DNA from: Cryptomeria japonica
Lineage: Eukaryota > Streptophyta > Pinopsida > Cupressales > Cupressaceae
Reading direction: 5' to 3'
DNA: 64,000 nt
Assembly: GCF_030272615.1 (NCBI RefSeq)
Contig: NC_081413.1
Location: forward strand, 23,500,501 to 23,564,500
Shown here one piece after another: positions 10,452 to 21,871 of the stretch; position 1 is the first letter of the stretch, and every line of letters starts with the position of its first letter. The notes below the pieces were generated by a model. It was not told the DNA's origin. It worked only from the letters and a program-made list of their open reading frames with translations, and made no database searches. The translations under genes were made by a program, and so were the position numbers.

Positions 10452-12198
10452 TGTTGGAGTATAGAAAACACTAAGAGAGGGTAGAGAGGGAGGGGGTGGA
10501 GAGGGGGGGGTGCAGGGGGATGAGGGAGGGTGAATTAGTGTTTGAGGCTAAATTAATTTTTAAACCGAATTTGAACAATCAACTGATAAATGCAGTTATA
10601 TTTGATTTTAAAACTTTCCATCATGAACAAAGCAATCAACATGAGACATGTTTGCAACACATAACAACAGAGAGCTCACTTTACAACATTGACACTATGA
10701 TTTTCATGAGTGGAAAACCCTCCTGGGGAATAAAAATTAGTCGCAAATTGCCTCACTGGCTTATGATGAAAACTGTTAGTTTACAATAGCCTCACTGGCA
10801 ATGATTCTCACTAAAGAAATAAGTATGCCTCACTACAACAATACATAACTTCTCAACAAAGATCAAACTTCATTGGAACAGAGTATCATCTTTGTATTTA
10901 TCATAGCATTTTCTGAATCATCTCATTACATTGAGATTTAGAAACAAATGTGATAATATGAGGCTTTTATAATAAATGTGTCTAAATCAACATGACCACA
11001 TTACTCATTCAAAGCACTGCATGTAAGAGAAAATATTATGCAATGCTTTTACACAAGCAATCTGACTAGATTTGTCTAACAGAGTCATCTATAAAGCCCT
11101 ACATATCCAATATTTGATATACAATAACAACCCTCCTTTACATCTGGCAAAAATAGGCAAGAATTTTAAAAACAAATTCTTTGTAAATATGCTTTTCTAA
11201 AAGAAATGAATCGATACTGTGAAACTGAAAGCCCTTTTTAGAAAGATGTGCTTTTAAAAACAAAAACCCTCCTTTTCTCCCTGTCACTTTTTCTCTCTCA
11301 AAAAAGAAACTCAAAGAGATCTAGATTATTGCATAAAAATACAACAATAGTATCATATTTTCCACTACAAAACTGAAAAAGCAATTTGTTTTGCAAACTG
11401 TCATATCAAACTGAAAACAACAACCACAGAGAAATAACCACCTTAAAACTGTTGTTGACATTTGTTCTAGCAAAACAAACAAGACAAAAAAACTGCATTT
11501 GTTGTTAACCAAGATAAGATAAACGATGCTACCAGTAATTTCTCTTGCCAATATTGACTTTGAAACTAGCCCAATCTTCCAACATGCATTACATACACCC
11601 ACAACTACCACAGTGCTACTATTTTCCAGCTCGAAAAACCATCAGAATTTGTCGTTCCCTAGCTTCTAGGGTTTGAGAATGTGAAAAGATGCATAAAAGC
11701 TTTCACTAATCCTTTACTTCAATATCCATGAAATACCCAAAATGATGTCTTCCTTAACAAGTCATAGTATGCCGACTCCATGCAAAGTGTATTTTTATAG
11801 GTTTTAATAAAATTTGTCACAAAAACTATTTCCACTTTCAATGACCTTATAATACTTTGCTAAGTGTCAAATAAAATGCATCCCTCCACCATGTCTTTAT
11901 CACTTGACACATTATAAACCTTGTAACTCTTAAAGATATTAATAAATTTATGTTGTCTTGTATGCAATAAGTAATCAATGACTCATTGAGGAAAAGCTAA
12001 TAAGTCATCAACCCTCATTAGTAACAAAGATACATAAAACATTAATATTGTAAAGATTACATGGTTATAATGAATCAAATAACAATGCCATGTGAGTGAT
12101 AGCATCTAATATGCAGAGGGAATCAATGTACCATGTCAAGTATGAAATGAAACACTTATTATTCAACCTATCCCAGAGATGATGTTACTGAACCAACA
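10452..12198 (-). repeat. Candidate 5' LTR of Copia-A
   Basis: Begins TGTTGG next to the PBS; the best matching inverted end is CCAACA at 12193-12198. On the minus strand a TATA-like CTATAAAAATAC lies near 11790-11805, a sensible promoter position for an LTR read leftward. It includes a G-rich tract at 10478-10530 and no coding capacity. The second LTR lies outside the window, so the right end is tentative. Confidence 0.45.
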
Positions 12199-13109
12199 TA
12201 GATGTATAATTATGTGCAACCTATTCATGTAGCAATCTTTGAATGAAGCTTCATATAGCACATACCCAAACTGTCATGTCAAAGCAACAATGCACATACT
12301 CAAATTATCAAAACAACCCTTGACATCAATGCCAAAATCAATGTCAAAGGGGTCAACTCGACATACCAGTCAGTAGTTGTTTTGAGTGTTTGTTTTTATT
12401 TTTCGTAAGGAATTTTTAGATTTTTTTTTTCAAGTAATGCTTAATTATATAAAAGCAAAACAATTCTCATTAATGAACGTCTTGGATGATTATCTACAGG
12501 TACATGCATTGAAGGTTATGGTAGAGAAACATAATTTTTGTAGCTTATAGACTTGAGAACTGTAAGACCTGTTACTGAATAGATCCTAAATTCGTACACG
12601 TCATTTTTATGTCACTTTAACATACCTCACTGTTTGTTTGCATCCATGGGCTATAGAATGTTGGATCTCTAATAGGGACATGGATGAGAGAATAATTTGA
12701 CAATTACTTAGGAGTCTTCAAACTTTTAGCTTGAAAATCCTGAATTCCGATATGCATTTGAGGAAGAAATAACTTGTACTAGCTACTGGCTGTGAAAACA
12801 CAAAGAAATACAATGAATGGTTAAGGGAGTGCTTACATAGAGTCTCTATAGCCAAGAGGGTTTCACTAGGATAAAACAGTCCAAGGCATCATGCTATTGA
12901 AGATGAATGATGTTTAATGAACAAGAGAATATGAACCCAATTTATGCATCGCCAGAGGTTTCAATCAGAGCAAGCATATGGCATCATGCTATTGAAGATA
13001 AATGAGGTTTGATGAACAAGGGAATAGGAACCCAATTTATGCATCACTAGAGGTCTCAGTCAAAGCAAGCACATGTAAACATGAATAAATCTTAAAGTTG
13101 CAGGTAGAA
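12199..13109. repeat. Unassigned stretch with a 94-bp tandem duplication
   Basis: No gene is visible. Two adjacent diverged copies of about 92-94 bp occur at 12887-12979 and 12981-13073, each starting gcatcatgctattgaagat and ending near caaagcaagcac/cagagcaagca. The rest is AT-rich with no recognised family. Confidence 0.6.
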
Positions 13110-13114
13110 CATCC

Positions 13115-15193
13115 TGTTGACGTGTTTTTTATGACTACATCGAACACAGAATAAAGTTCCCTAACGGTCACTTCACTCTCTCTTGATCAAAGTGTGATTG
13201 CATGCTAAGATTGCAAGAAGTTCAAACAATCGACTCCAAGGTTCCTTTATGCTACGGGCGTGACTTATTTCACTGATGTGATTGTTGGTAATCCAAGGGG
13301 CCTTACATTTGCATCATTCTTTCACTTCTTTGTTGTGGCTGGAAGTCCATCATCAGATATGGCAATTTTGCGATGTTGTTGCTTCGAACGGACTAAAATG
13401 AACAAAAAATAAAGGAGAAGAGGGGTTTAGAAGGATCTAAATCTACTCCTAAGGGCAGTGATATCAACAGTTAATGCTTCGGTGGACAAATTCCAAATAA
13501 ACCAAGCTCTGCTTCGCCAAGATCAACTACAACTCCGCAAAAACCGGTGCAATCTTCTGGGGATGCTAGAGGATTTTCAAATCGAGAAAGTACATTTGAA
13601 TACCCAAAAATGGCACAATCCAAACAACCATCCATAATCGAACTTAGCACAAATTTAGGGGGTTTAGGGTAACTTTACATTGCAACTTACAATTAGCAAG
13701 ATGCAAAAAGTATGAACCTTGGAAATTCATCAAACACCATTACATTCTCCATTGAAATCAAAGCACTATACTACTTCTACTCTAAGTGAGGAAGGTGAAA
13801 CCATGCAAGTTTTGAAAAATAACTTAAGTGGACACCATCAGAGAACAATGTTTCACTATTATTATTTCAAAAAACTTATAGCAACAATTTCATACAAATC
13901 TACCTCCTTTTTACAAATGAGGGGGGTCACCCCTTTAAATAGGCCTCGGGCCATGATTACATGCAAAACCCTAATTAGGGTTTCACCTTAGAAGATTCCC
14001 CACTCAAGATGCAACAAGGTGGGAATGAGCAATAAATAACCCATCATGCCCATATACAATTAATTACAATCCTGCCAAAAATGGCACCCATAAAGCATTA
14101 ATTAACCATTACATTCAAAAGTGCTCACTATGCAATGAATGTACCCTCATGCAAAAATCGCCCATGATGCCATAAATGCACCATCATCTCCTGAACGTGA
14201 CGACTGCATGCAAAGAGATGCTTCATTAATTAAACGTGCGTTGACTTAGCTACCACTTGAAGAGAAAACCTTGGAGAGAGAAAACTTCAGGAGAGAAGAA
14301 TTTGATCCATGAAGAATTTTCTTGAAGTTTCTCGAACTTTCCTTGCCCTGGAGGAGATTTTTAATGATTTTCCACCATCTCCTTTTTTTTAGGAGTTTTC
14401 CAAAAATTAGGGCTTCAAGTCCAGGAGGGAGAGAATTCTCCTACGATCCAAATCTATGAAAATTTTGAAATTTGGATGTGATTTGATGCCCGAGAATGGA
14501 TTTTTAAAAACTTTTCCTGGGGTAAATTTCTTGTTCAATTCATCCCTGATTCCTTCCTTGCCAAGAAATTGTTTTTCCACCTTCAATTCATCCCGACGTG
14601 CAACTCATGTTGTGAAGGAATTCTCCTTTGAAAAGAAATTTGTTCCTCACCCCTGAGGAAGGAAATTCTTCATACCTTAGCTAATTTTCATGATATCCAA
14701 TAACTATGTCATGAAGGAAGGAATTTCCATCACCTAGGCAAAAAAAAATTTCAGAATTTCTTCTCCTTGGACACAATTCTTTCTCGAGGAAGGAATTTTT
14801 TTGTGCTCTTTCAATTCATCACATTTGTAGGGAGCTTTTTGACCGATTTGCCACATCTCCCATTTTTTAGGAATTTTCCTAAAATTTAGGACCCGGGTCC
14901 AGGAGATAGAGAATTATCTCACGAGTCCAAATCTATAAAATTTTCCACATTCTGACAAGATTCGGTGTCTAAAAATAAAAATTTCAAAAATTTGCCTGAG
15001 GAAATTTCTTGCATTTCCATTCCTCCTTGACCCTCGAAATTCTCCTTTGCCTTGGAAATTTCCATCCCAGACTTTCACACTTAGGCGTGGAACGTGGAAA
15101 TCAGCTTGGTGAAGGAATTTCATTATTTCCATGCCTTTGAAAATTTCCAACTTCCTAACTGGGCCTGGAATTTTGACTTTGACTTTGATAGAG
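13115..15193 (-). repeat. Truncated 3' LTR of Gypsy-B
   Basis: Homologous to the first 2.07 kb of 17492-21327. Similarity stops at a gatagagga motif (15185-15193 versus about 19553-19561). It lacks the minisatellite and the distal end present in the partner. Short open frames here (for example 13719-13991 and its counterpart 18097-18369) are conserved only because the LTRs are copies. Confidence 0.88.
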
Positions 15194-15683
15194 GAAGAGG
15201 TTGCTTTGCATCGACCTCTAGAGGAAACATCATTGATAATCATTTTTTGCAAATAACACTAAATCAAATAAAAATAAATGTTTAATGCAATTTTTAAAAA
15301 TAGAGCTCGTTCAATGCTTTCATTCACTGACGACAAAGTTGTTTGACCCACATCATCTCTCGCCATCGGAATTCCGATGACAACTAGTGAAACATCAAAC
15401 AAGGATGTTGTATATCTGACGTCACTTCCATGTCGCACGGTCGTTGAGGAGCAATCATAGCATCCGTCGAAAATCCGATGGAAATCCGCTGAAATTTGTG
15501 GCCAGGGGTGCAAATATAGCCATCGTCAGAGGAGTTCATAACATCGTCAGACAATCGAAGCAAATGGCATCGCCAGGAAGCCCGACGACGAGTTTTCGAC
15601 GGTAAAGTTGGTCAAAAGTCCGACATTTGGTCGTTGCAAATCCGACAATTAACCGTTGGAAATTAGGCCCAAATGTACTAGTG
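15194..15683. mobile_element. CACTA-like transposon fragment at the deletion junction
   Basis: Not Gypsy-B sequence. Its right end reads ...aatgtactagtg, on the minus strand CACTAGTACATTTGGG, which fits a CACTA (EnSpm) terminus. The adjoining 300 bp is rich in cgacg, gtcgaaaa and ccgacga motifs, as in CACTA subterminal regions. No matching left terminus or 3-bp duplication was found; the best left CACTA is at 15257-15261. It may be one end of a larger element brought in with the deletion. Confidence 0.4.
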
Positions 15684-17309
15684 GCACACCCCCGTTATTT
15701 GGTGTTGTGTTCCATGCTTTCTTATGGAACCCTTGGTTATTATTGTTATTTTGAAAACCATGATTGTTATTTTGATGTCCGGTACCATGTCCTTGATAGT
15801 TTTCATGATGATTTGAAGGGTTATTCTGATACCCTCTATTGCCTCCTTGGTATGACTGATAATTTCTCTACATGCTTTGCATCTGGTTATTCTGAGTTCT
15901 AAGGTAAGTCACCTCAGTAGACAACATTTTCACTTGTTCTATTAGTTCCTTCATCTCGTCCCTTTCTTCTTGAGTTCTGGATGGAGTGGTTGTGTTTTGT
16001 AGATAGATTGGCTGCGATGGCGGAGCTTGTGTCATTGGGGCCCTTGGATGAGGCACTAATTGATTCGCTGGAGTAGGAACTGGATTGATAGCAGGGAGAT
16101 AACTCGTTACGTCACCTTGTGGATTATAAGGCATTGTTCCTTCAACAGTCACAGGTGATCGTAGGCCAATCTTGAAAGTTTCATCATAGGCTGCCTTTAG
16201 ATCATTTGGGTTGGTTTGTTGGACAAACATAGAAGTGAAACAGTCTAGGGCTGTATAGTATATATTTCTAGCTGCTTCATCATTCACATTGTATGGCGAG
16301 CGCAGCCTGGAATAAGCTCTCTGGAATCTGTTGTTAAAGGTGCCAATTGCCTCCCGCTATTATCTTCTCACTTCAATGAATTGTCGATACACTTCTGTTG
16401 GGGAAACAGGCAACCTGAATTTTGCCAAGAATGTGTCTTTCATCTGTTGCCAAGTTCCAATGGAGTCCACAAGCAGATTAATGTACCAATAGAATGCCTC
16501 TTCGCCCAATGAATACGGAAATAGCCGACAGGCGACATCCTCATGTTGGATATCTCTATTTTGGAGAGTATCCTCAAATACTTTAATATGCTCCTCAGTA
16601 GTACGATTGACATCATTAACGTAGAACTTGGTGCAGAAATGCTCCGGATTCTTTGGCATGTCATGATACATAGTAAAATATGCGAGCGGTGAAGCATTTA
16701 CAGGACGCCAAACCACTCCCAAGGCTTGTCGTTGTTGTTGTTGTTGTTGCTGTTGTTGCTGGTGTGCCATTGCAGGTGCCGGTTGTTGCTGAACGACTGG
16801 TGGTGTTGGTACTTGAACGAGTCCTTGCTGAATACTCGCACCAGCTACTCTTGGTATCGGCCACTGTGGTGGAGTCTGAAACAAACGAGTAAGATCTTCA
16901 ACACTTGGTGAACCTTGACTTGTGGAGGCGGTTTCCTTCTTCCCACATTTTGGCTTGAATGCAAACTCTTGGAATTCCTTTGCTCCTGGAGTAGATCGTA
17001 GAATCCTTTGATGTCTTTCTGGTGAGAATGAATTAATATGCTCTAGCTTCTTGGATCACCAGACGCACGGAGCACGTGGAGCAAGTGGAAACCTCTAGTT
17101 GAGCAAAATCTTTCAATTTCAACAACAATCTCAACGGCCTTCTCTCGTTCTCCTCATAATACTAGTTGAATTTCGTTGTACTGTTCTTCGCTTGTGCTTA
17201 TTTTCTTAGCAAAATCAGCTATATCAACAATGATATCCTCCCGATGATCACGGAATCCCAAACCACGCTGCAAAACAAGAGGTGAACTTCTAGTGCCAGA
17301 CAACACCAT
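15684..17309 (-). pseudogene. Gypsy-B gag pseudogene
   Basis: The likely start is the ATG at 17309 (MVLSGTRSSPLVLQRGLGF). The frame is broken by a stop and frame changes, then reads openly from 16884: a Gln run (Q about x10, gtt/gct repeats at 16728-16757), then a Gypsy gag core (HFCTKFYVNDVNRTTEEHI, LGEEAFYWYINLLVDSIGTW, FLAKFRLP). Two adjacent stops at 16354-16359 interrupt it after EVRR, after which the same frame continues (FNNRFQRAYSRLRSPY). A stop follows at 15868, then an Asn/Gly/Gln-rich tail reaching 15684. At least three in-frame stops make it dead. No zinc knuckle, protease or RT remains. Confidence 0.8.
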
Positions 17310-17364
17310 CTTGAGTCATAACTTCTTCCTTGAGCAATAAAATTTCTCCTTCAATGAAATTATG

Positions 17365-17487
17365 CCCTCCTCCTAGCGCCAATTTTGTTGGCTGCGGAGG
17401 AGGGTAAAAAAATGGCTTGAGATAACCTCCGCAAATTTGAAATGAGAGAATTTGGAGCTCACGTATTCAACCCTCCTTCTAGCGCCA
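17365..17487 (-). promoter_or_regulatory. Duplicated primer-binding-site region of Gypsy-B
   Basis: Two copies of ccctcct(c/t)ctagcgcca, at 17365-17381 and 17471-17487, 106 bp apart, each followed by aatt(t/c) and TGTTG. The second abuts the LTR at 17492. On the element strand both read TGGCGCTAG(A/G)AGGAGGG, a tRNA-complement-like PBS. Only the right copy is in the normal position. Confidence 0.65.
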
Positions 17488-19794
17488 ATTCTGTTGACGT
17501 GTTTTTTATGACTACGTCGAACACAGAATGAAGTTGCCTAACGGTCACTTCACTCTCTTTTGATCAAAGTGCGATTGCATGCTAAGATTGCAAGAAGTTC
17601 AAATAATCGACTCCAAGATTCCTTTATGCTACGGGCGTGACTCAGTTCGTTGATGTGATTGTTGATAATCCAAGGGGCCTTATGTTTGCATCGTTCTTTC
17701 ACTTCTTTGTTGTGGCTGGAACTCCATCATCAGATATGGCAATTCTACGATGTTGTTGCGTCAAACGGACTAAAATGAACAAAAAATAAAGGGGAAAAGG
17801 GGTTTAGAAGGATCTAAATCTACTCCTAAGGGCAGTGATATCAACAGTTAATGCTCTGGTGGACAAATTCCAAATAAACCAAGCTCTGCTTCACCAAGAT
17901 CAACTACAACTCCGCAAGAACCAGTGCAATCTTCTGGGGATGCTAGAGGATTTTCAAATCGAGAAAGTACATTTGAATACCCAAAAATGATGCAATCCAA
18001 ATGACCATCCACAATCGAACTTAGCACAAATTTAGGGGGTTCAGGCTAACTTTACACTGCAACTTACAATCAACAAGATGCAAAAAAGTATGAACCTTGG
18101 AAATTCATCAAACACCATTACATTCTTCATTGAAATCAAATCACTATACTACTTCTACTCTAAGTGAGGAAGGTGAAACCATGCAAGTTTTGAAAAATAA
18201 CTTAAGTGGACACCATCAGAGAACAATGTTTCACTGTTATTATTTCAAAAAACTTATCACAACGATTTCATACAAATCTCCCTCTTTTTACAAATTAGGG
18301 GGGGTCACCCCTTTAAATAGGCCTCAGGCCGCAATTACATGCAAAACCCTAATTAGGGTTTCACCCTAGAAGATTCTCCACTCAAGATGCAACAAGGTGG
18401 GAGTCAACAATAAATAACCCATCATGCCCATATACAATTAATTACAATCCTGCCAAAAATGACACCCATAAAGCATTAATTAACCATTACATTCAAAAGT
18501 GCCCACTATGCAATGAATGTACCCTCATGCAAAAATCGCCCATGATGCCATAAATGCACCATCATCTCCTGAATGTGACGACTGCATGCAAAGAGATGCT
18601 TCATTAATTCAGCATGCGTTGACTCGACTGCCACTTGGCGAGAAAACCTTGGAGAGAGAAAACTTTAGGAGAGAAGAATTTGATCCATGAAGAATTTTCT
18701 TGAAGTTTCTCGAACTTTCCTTGCCCTGGAGGAGATTTTTAATGATTTTCCACCATCTCCCTTTTTTTAGGAATTTTCCACAAATTAGGGTTTCAAGTCC
18801 AAGAGGGAGAGAATTCTCCTACGAATCCAAATCTATGAAAATTTTGAAATTTGGATGTGATTTGATGCCTGAGAATGGATTTTTAAAAACTTTTCCTAGG
18901 GGAAATTTCTTGTTCAGTTCATTCCTGATTTCTTCCTTGCCAAGAAATTGTTTTTCCACCTTCAATACGTGCAACTCATGTTGTGAAGGAATTCTCCTTT
19001 GAAAAGAAATTTGTTCCTTACCCTTGAGGAAGGAAATTCTTCATGCCTTAGCCAATTTTCATGATATCCAATAACTATGTTGTGAAGGAAGGAATTTCCA
19101 TCACCTAGTCAATTTTTTTTTTTCAGAATTTCTTCTCCTTGGATGCAATTCTTTGTCGAGGAAGGAATTTTTTTGTGCTCTTTCAATTTATCACATTCGC
19201 AGGGAGCTTTTTGACCGATTTGCCACATCTCCTATTTTTTAGGAATTTTCCTAAAATTTAGGACCCAGGTCCAAGAGATAGAGAATTATCTCACGAGTCC
19301 GAATCTATAAAATTTTCCACATTTTGACAAGATTCGGTGTCTAAATATAGAAATTTCAAAAATTTGCCCGAGGGAATTTCTTGCATTTCCATTCCTCTTT
19401 GACCCTCGAAATTTTCCTTTGCCTTGGAAATTTCCATCCCAGACTTTCAAACTTAGGCATGGAACGTGGAAATCAGCTTGGTGAAGGAATTTCATTATTT
19501 CCATGCCTTTGAAAATTTTCAACTTCCTAACTGGGCCTTGAATTTTGACTTTGATAGAGGAAATTTATCCTTCCCATGTCCTTCCTTGATACCTGGATTT
19601 TCGCATGCCTCAGACAAATTTTTCAGTTTTCCAACTTAGGCGTGGAATTCACTCTTCATGGTGGAATTCATCATTTCATCCTTGATTTATTTTTTTCTTG
19701 ACTTAGCCATTTCAACATCCTTTCCTTGGCCAAGGCGTTGATCCCTCCATTCCCTGGAATCTTGAATTTTCTCCATCTTCCACGCCTTGTGTGT

Positions 19795-20650
19795 TTTGGC
19801 GCCTATCCTTCATCTTGGACAGAATTTTGCAGTGGCGGATGATTCAATGAAATTTGTGAATCCTCCATGCCTCCTTGATTTTGGCGCATGTCCTTCATTT
19901 TGGGCGGAATTTTGCACTGACGGAGGATTCAATGAAATTTGTGAATCCTCCATGCCTCCTTGATTTTAGTGCCTGTCCTTCATCTTGGGCAGAATTTTGC
20001 ACCGGCGGAGGATTCAATGAAATTTGTGAATCCTCCATGCCTCCTTGATTTTGGAGCCTGTCTTTCATCTTGGGCGGAATTTTGCACTGGCGGAGGATTC
20101 AATGAAATTTGTGAATCCTCCATGCCTCCTTGATTTTGGCGCCTGTCCTTCATCTTGGGCAGAATTTTGCATTGGCGGAGGATTCAATGAAATTTGTGAA
20201 TCCTACCTCCTTGATTTTGGCGCCCAGCTAGAGAGTACGGCGGAATTTTGACTTGGTGGAGGATTCAATGAATTTTGTGAATCCTCCATGCCTCCTTGGT
20301 TTTGGTGCCTATCCTTCATCTTGGGGGGAATTTTGACTTGGTGGAGGATTCAGTGAATTTTGTGAATCCTCCATGCCTTCTTGGTTTTGGCACATGTCCT
20401 TCATCTTGGGCTGAATTTTGACTTGGTGGAGGATTCAGTGAATTTTGTGAATCCTCCATGGCTCCTTGGTTTTGGCGCATGTCCTTCATCTTGGGCGGAA
20501 TTTTGACTTGGTGGAGGATTCAGTGAATTTTGTGAATCCTCCATGGCTCCTTGGTTTTGGCGCATGTCCTTCATCTTGGGCGGAATTTTGACTTGGTGGA
20601 GGATTCAATGAATTTTGTGAATCCTCCATGCCTCCTTGGTTTTGGCGCCA
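19795..20650. repeat. Minisatellite of about ten 84-86-bp units with internal hairpins
   Basis: Each unit reads approximately tccttcatcttgggcgg, aattttg(ca/ac), then a pair of 10-base arms GGAGGATTCA and TGAATCCTCC separated by 10 bases, then atgcctccttggttttggcgc. The arms are perfect in most units. Units fall into two blocks: the first five carry tttgca and cttgatttt, the last five tttgacttgg and cttggtttt. The fifth is shortened and junctional. Confidence 0.9.
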
Positions 20651-20914
20651 TGTAAGAATTTGGAATGATTTTTCTAGATAGAGAGAATTTTCCCGAGCTT
20701 TCCATTTCAGGAGTGGGCTTCCAGCACTCAACCATCTTCTAGATTTCTCTGTCTTCTTTCTGACTTTTCGGAATTAAAAATAGTTGTAAATGTCTGATCT
20801 TTGTCACCTTGCCTGAATGGCACTGTCAGAACAAACTTTCCAAAAATAGAAACCTTTGAAGTGTCAATGTTAGACCCCTAGATAGGACACATGAATGACT
20901 TACTATAAAAAGAA

Positions 20915-20934
20915 ACTTACTAAAAATAGTAAGT
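20915..20934. promoter_or_regulatory. 20-bp palindrome, Gypsy-B U3
   Basis: acttactaaaaatagtaagt, with 8-base inverted arms; a half-site (gacttacta) lies just to the left near 20897. The same motif occurs in LTRs of other families at 33677, 33738, 40696, 40830 and 50340. Confidence 0.7.
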
Positions 20935-21536
20935 TTGATTTTTGGCAAGATGACGACATTCCGGGACTAAGTAAAATCCCTAAAAAATAGAAAGTTGCTC
21001 CGTTTTGGCTCAAATTTTACTGGGAGTTTCCTTGAAGGGTCTTGATTCCAATTGTATGTTCAAATTTTCCAAAACACTAACAAAAACTCCCTAAAATCTA
21101 GGACAAAAGCAGAAACCCTAAAAAAGGACAAAACAGGCCCTAGACTTCACCAAACTCGCTCAAACAAAAAGCAGATTAACTCCAAATGACCCTAGAACAC
21201 CTGCAAAGCGGAGAGACTGACAAGACTGCCACCAGAACCCACAAAAACCAAGACCAAACGGCCAAAAAGGCCTAAAAGTTAGGGGGTCCCTATCTGGGAT
21301 GGGGTGATGTGTGATTAGGTCACAACACATCCAACATAGAAACCCAATCTTGAATTAAATTAATCAACAAAACCCAATCACACAATATATCGGCAAAACC
21401 CAATGACTTCTTTCCTTCAGATTTACCTATTTCCGTAGCCATAGTGAAGCAATGGATGGATCCAAAATCCAATTCTCAAACCTAGAATCCTTACATAATA
21501 ATCTACTATCAAATTTTGCAATACAACATTATTTCT

Positions 21537-21871
21537 TGTTGAGCTACAACTCATTTCGACCAGCTAGGACTTGAACCTAGGACCTTCCATTTGCTGCTGG
21601 AGTGCTCTGCCAACTGAGCTGCTAGCCCTCTTGGCCAGCCATCGTTGGTCCAAGTGTGGCTTATTTCCAACACCCCCACCCCCTTAAGCCACACTGTAGG
21701 TGCTTGGGGCACCTAGCCTAGCTTTGATACCACATGTTGAGCTACAGCTCATTTGGACCAGCTAGGACTCGAACCTAGGACCTTCCATTTGCTGCTGGAG
21801 TGCTCTACCAATTGAGCTATTCACCCTCTTGGCCAGCCCATCATCGGTCTGGGTGTGGCTTATTTCCAACA
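21537..21871 (-). mobile_element. TRIM-2, copy a: miniature LTR element with tRNA-like LTRs
   Basis: LTR 21537-21672 (136 bp), internal 21673-21734 (62 bp), LTR 21735-21871 (137 bp). LTRs start TGTTGAGCTAC and end TTTCCAACA. The internal region has a C-run next to the left LTR (a purine tract on the minus strand) and gctttgatacca at 21721-21732, an iMet PBS with one mismatch. Flanks tttct (21532-21536) and tttcc (21872-21876) fit a 5-bp duplication with one change. Each LTR holds a minus-strand tRNA-like sequence. It encodes no protein. The 200 bp between it and Gypsy-B show nothing recognisable. Confidence 0.85.
21760..21829 (-). other. tRNA-like sequence inside TRIM-2a LTR
   Basis: On the minus strand it shows an A-box-like TAGCTCAATTGGTAGAGC, a loop with AGC at the anticodon position, a B-box GGTTCGAGTCC and T-arm CTAGG/CCTAG. 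The acceptor 5' side (GGGTGAA) no longer pairs well with CTGGTCC. The first LTR has the same arrangement (about 21560-21632). Pseudo-tRNA rather than a functional gene. Confidence 0.75.

Larger units (their letters stand above)
1..12198 (-). mobile_element. Copia-A: decayed Ty1/Copia retrotransposon, partial, host of nested insertions
   Basis: Minus-strand Copia element that runs off the left edge. Read from right to left it has a candidate 5' LTR (10452-12198), an iMet-type primer-binding site (10436-10449), gag starting at 10395, a break at 9795/1562 where TRIM-1 inserted, the rest of gag with three zinc knuckles (1562 to about 520) and the protease/pre-integrase region (371 to 1). Integrase, reverse transcriptase and the 3' LTR would lie left of base 1. 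Stops and frameshifts in gag and protease make this a dead copy. The right boundary is the least certain part; it rests on a TGTTGG/CCAACA inverted terminus at 10452/12198 with no partner LTR to compare. Confidence 0.7.
13115..21327 (-). mobile_element. Gypsy-B: LTR retrotransposon with broken gag and deleted pol
   Basis: Flanked by a perfect 5-bp duplication, catcc at 13110-13114 and 21328-21332. LTRs start TGTTGACGTG and end GGTCACAACA. Minus-strand order is 5' LTR 17492-21327, PBS, gag from 17309, then a breakpoint near 15684 where the end of gag, all of pol and the far part of the 3' LTR are gone and a CACTA-like fragment sits, then the surviving 3' LTR 13115-15193. Its LTR termini resemble those of the long LTR at 38378-49593, so the two are relatives. 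Confidence 0.88.
17492..21327 (-). repeat. 5' LTR of Gypsy-B (3.8 kb)
   Basis: Full-length LTR of 3836 bp, unusually long. The first 2.07 kb match the 3' LTR. It then holds a minisatellite (19795-20650) and, 390 bp from its right end, a 20-bp palindrome (20915-20934). No protein-coding potential is supported. Confidence 0.88.

Noticed and set aside
15257-15261. Left CACTA terminus of a complete short CACTA element 15257-15683
   Set aside because: The sequence after CACTA does not mirror the right end, and 3-bp flanks (taa versus gca) do not match.
16680-16911. Plus-strand poly-Val/poly-Leu frames
   Set aside because: Shadows of the Gln repeat in the minus-strand Gypsy-B gag.
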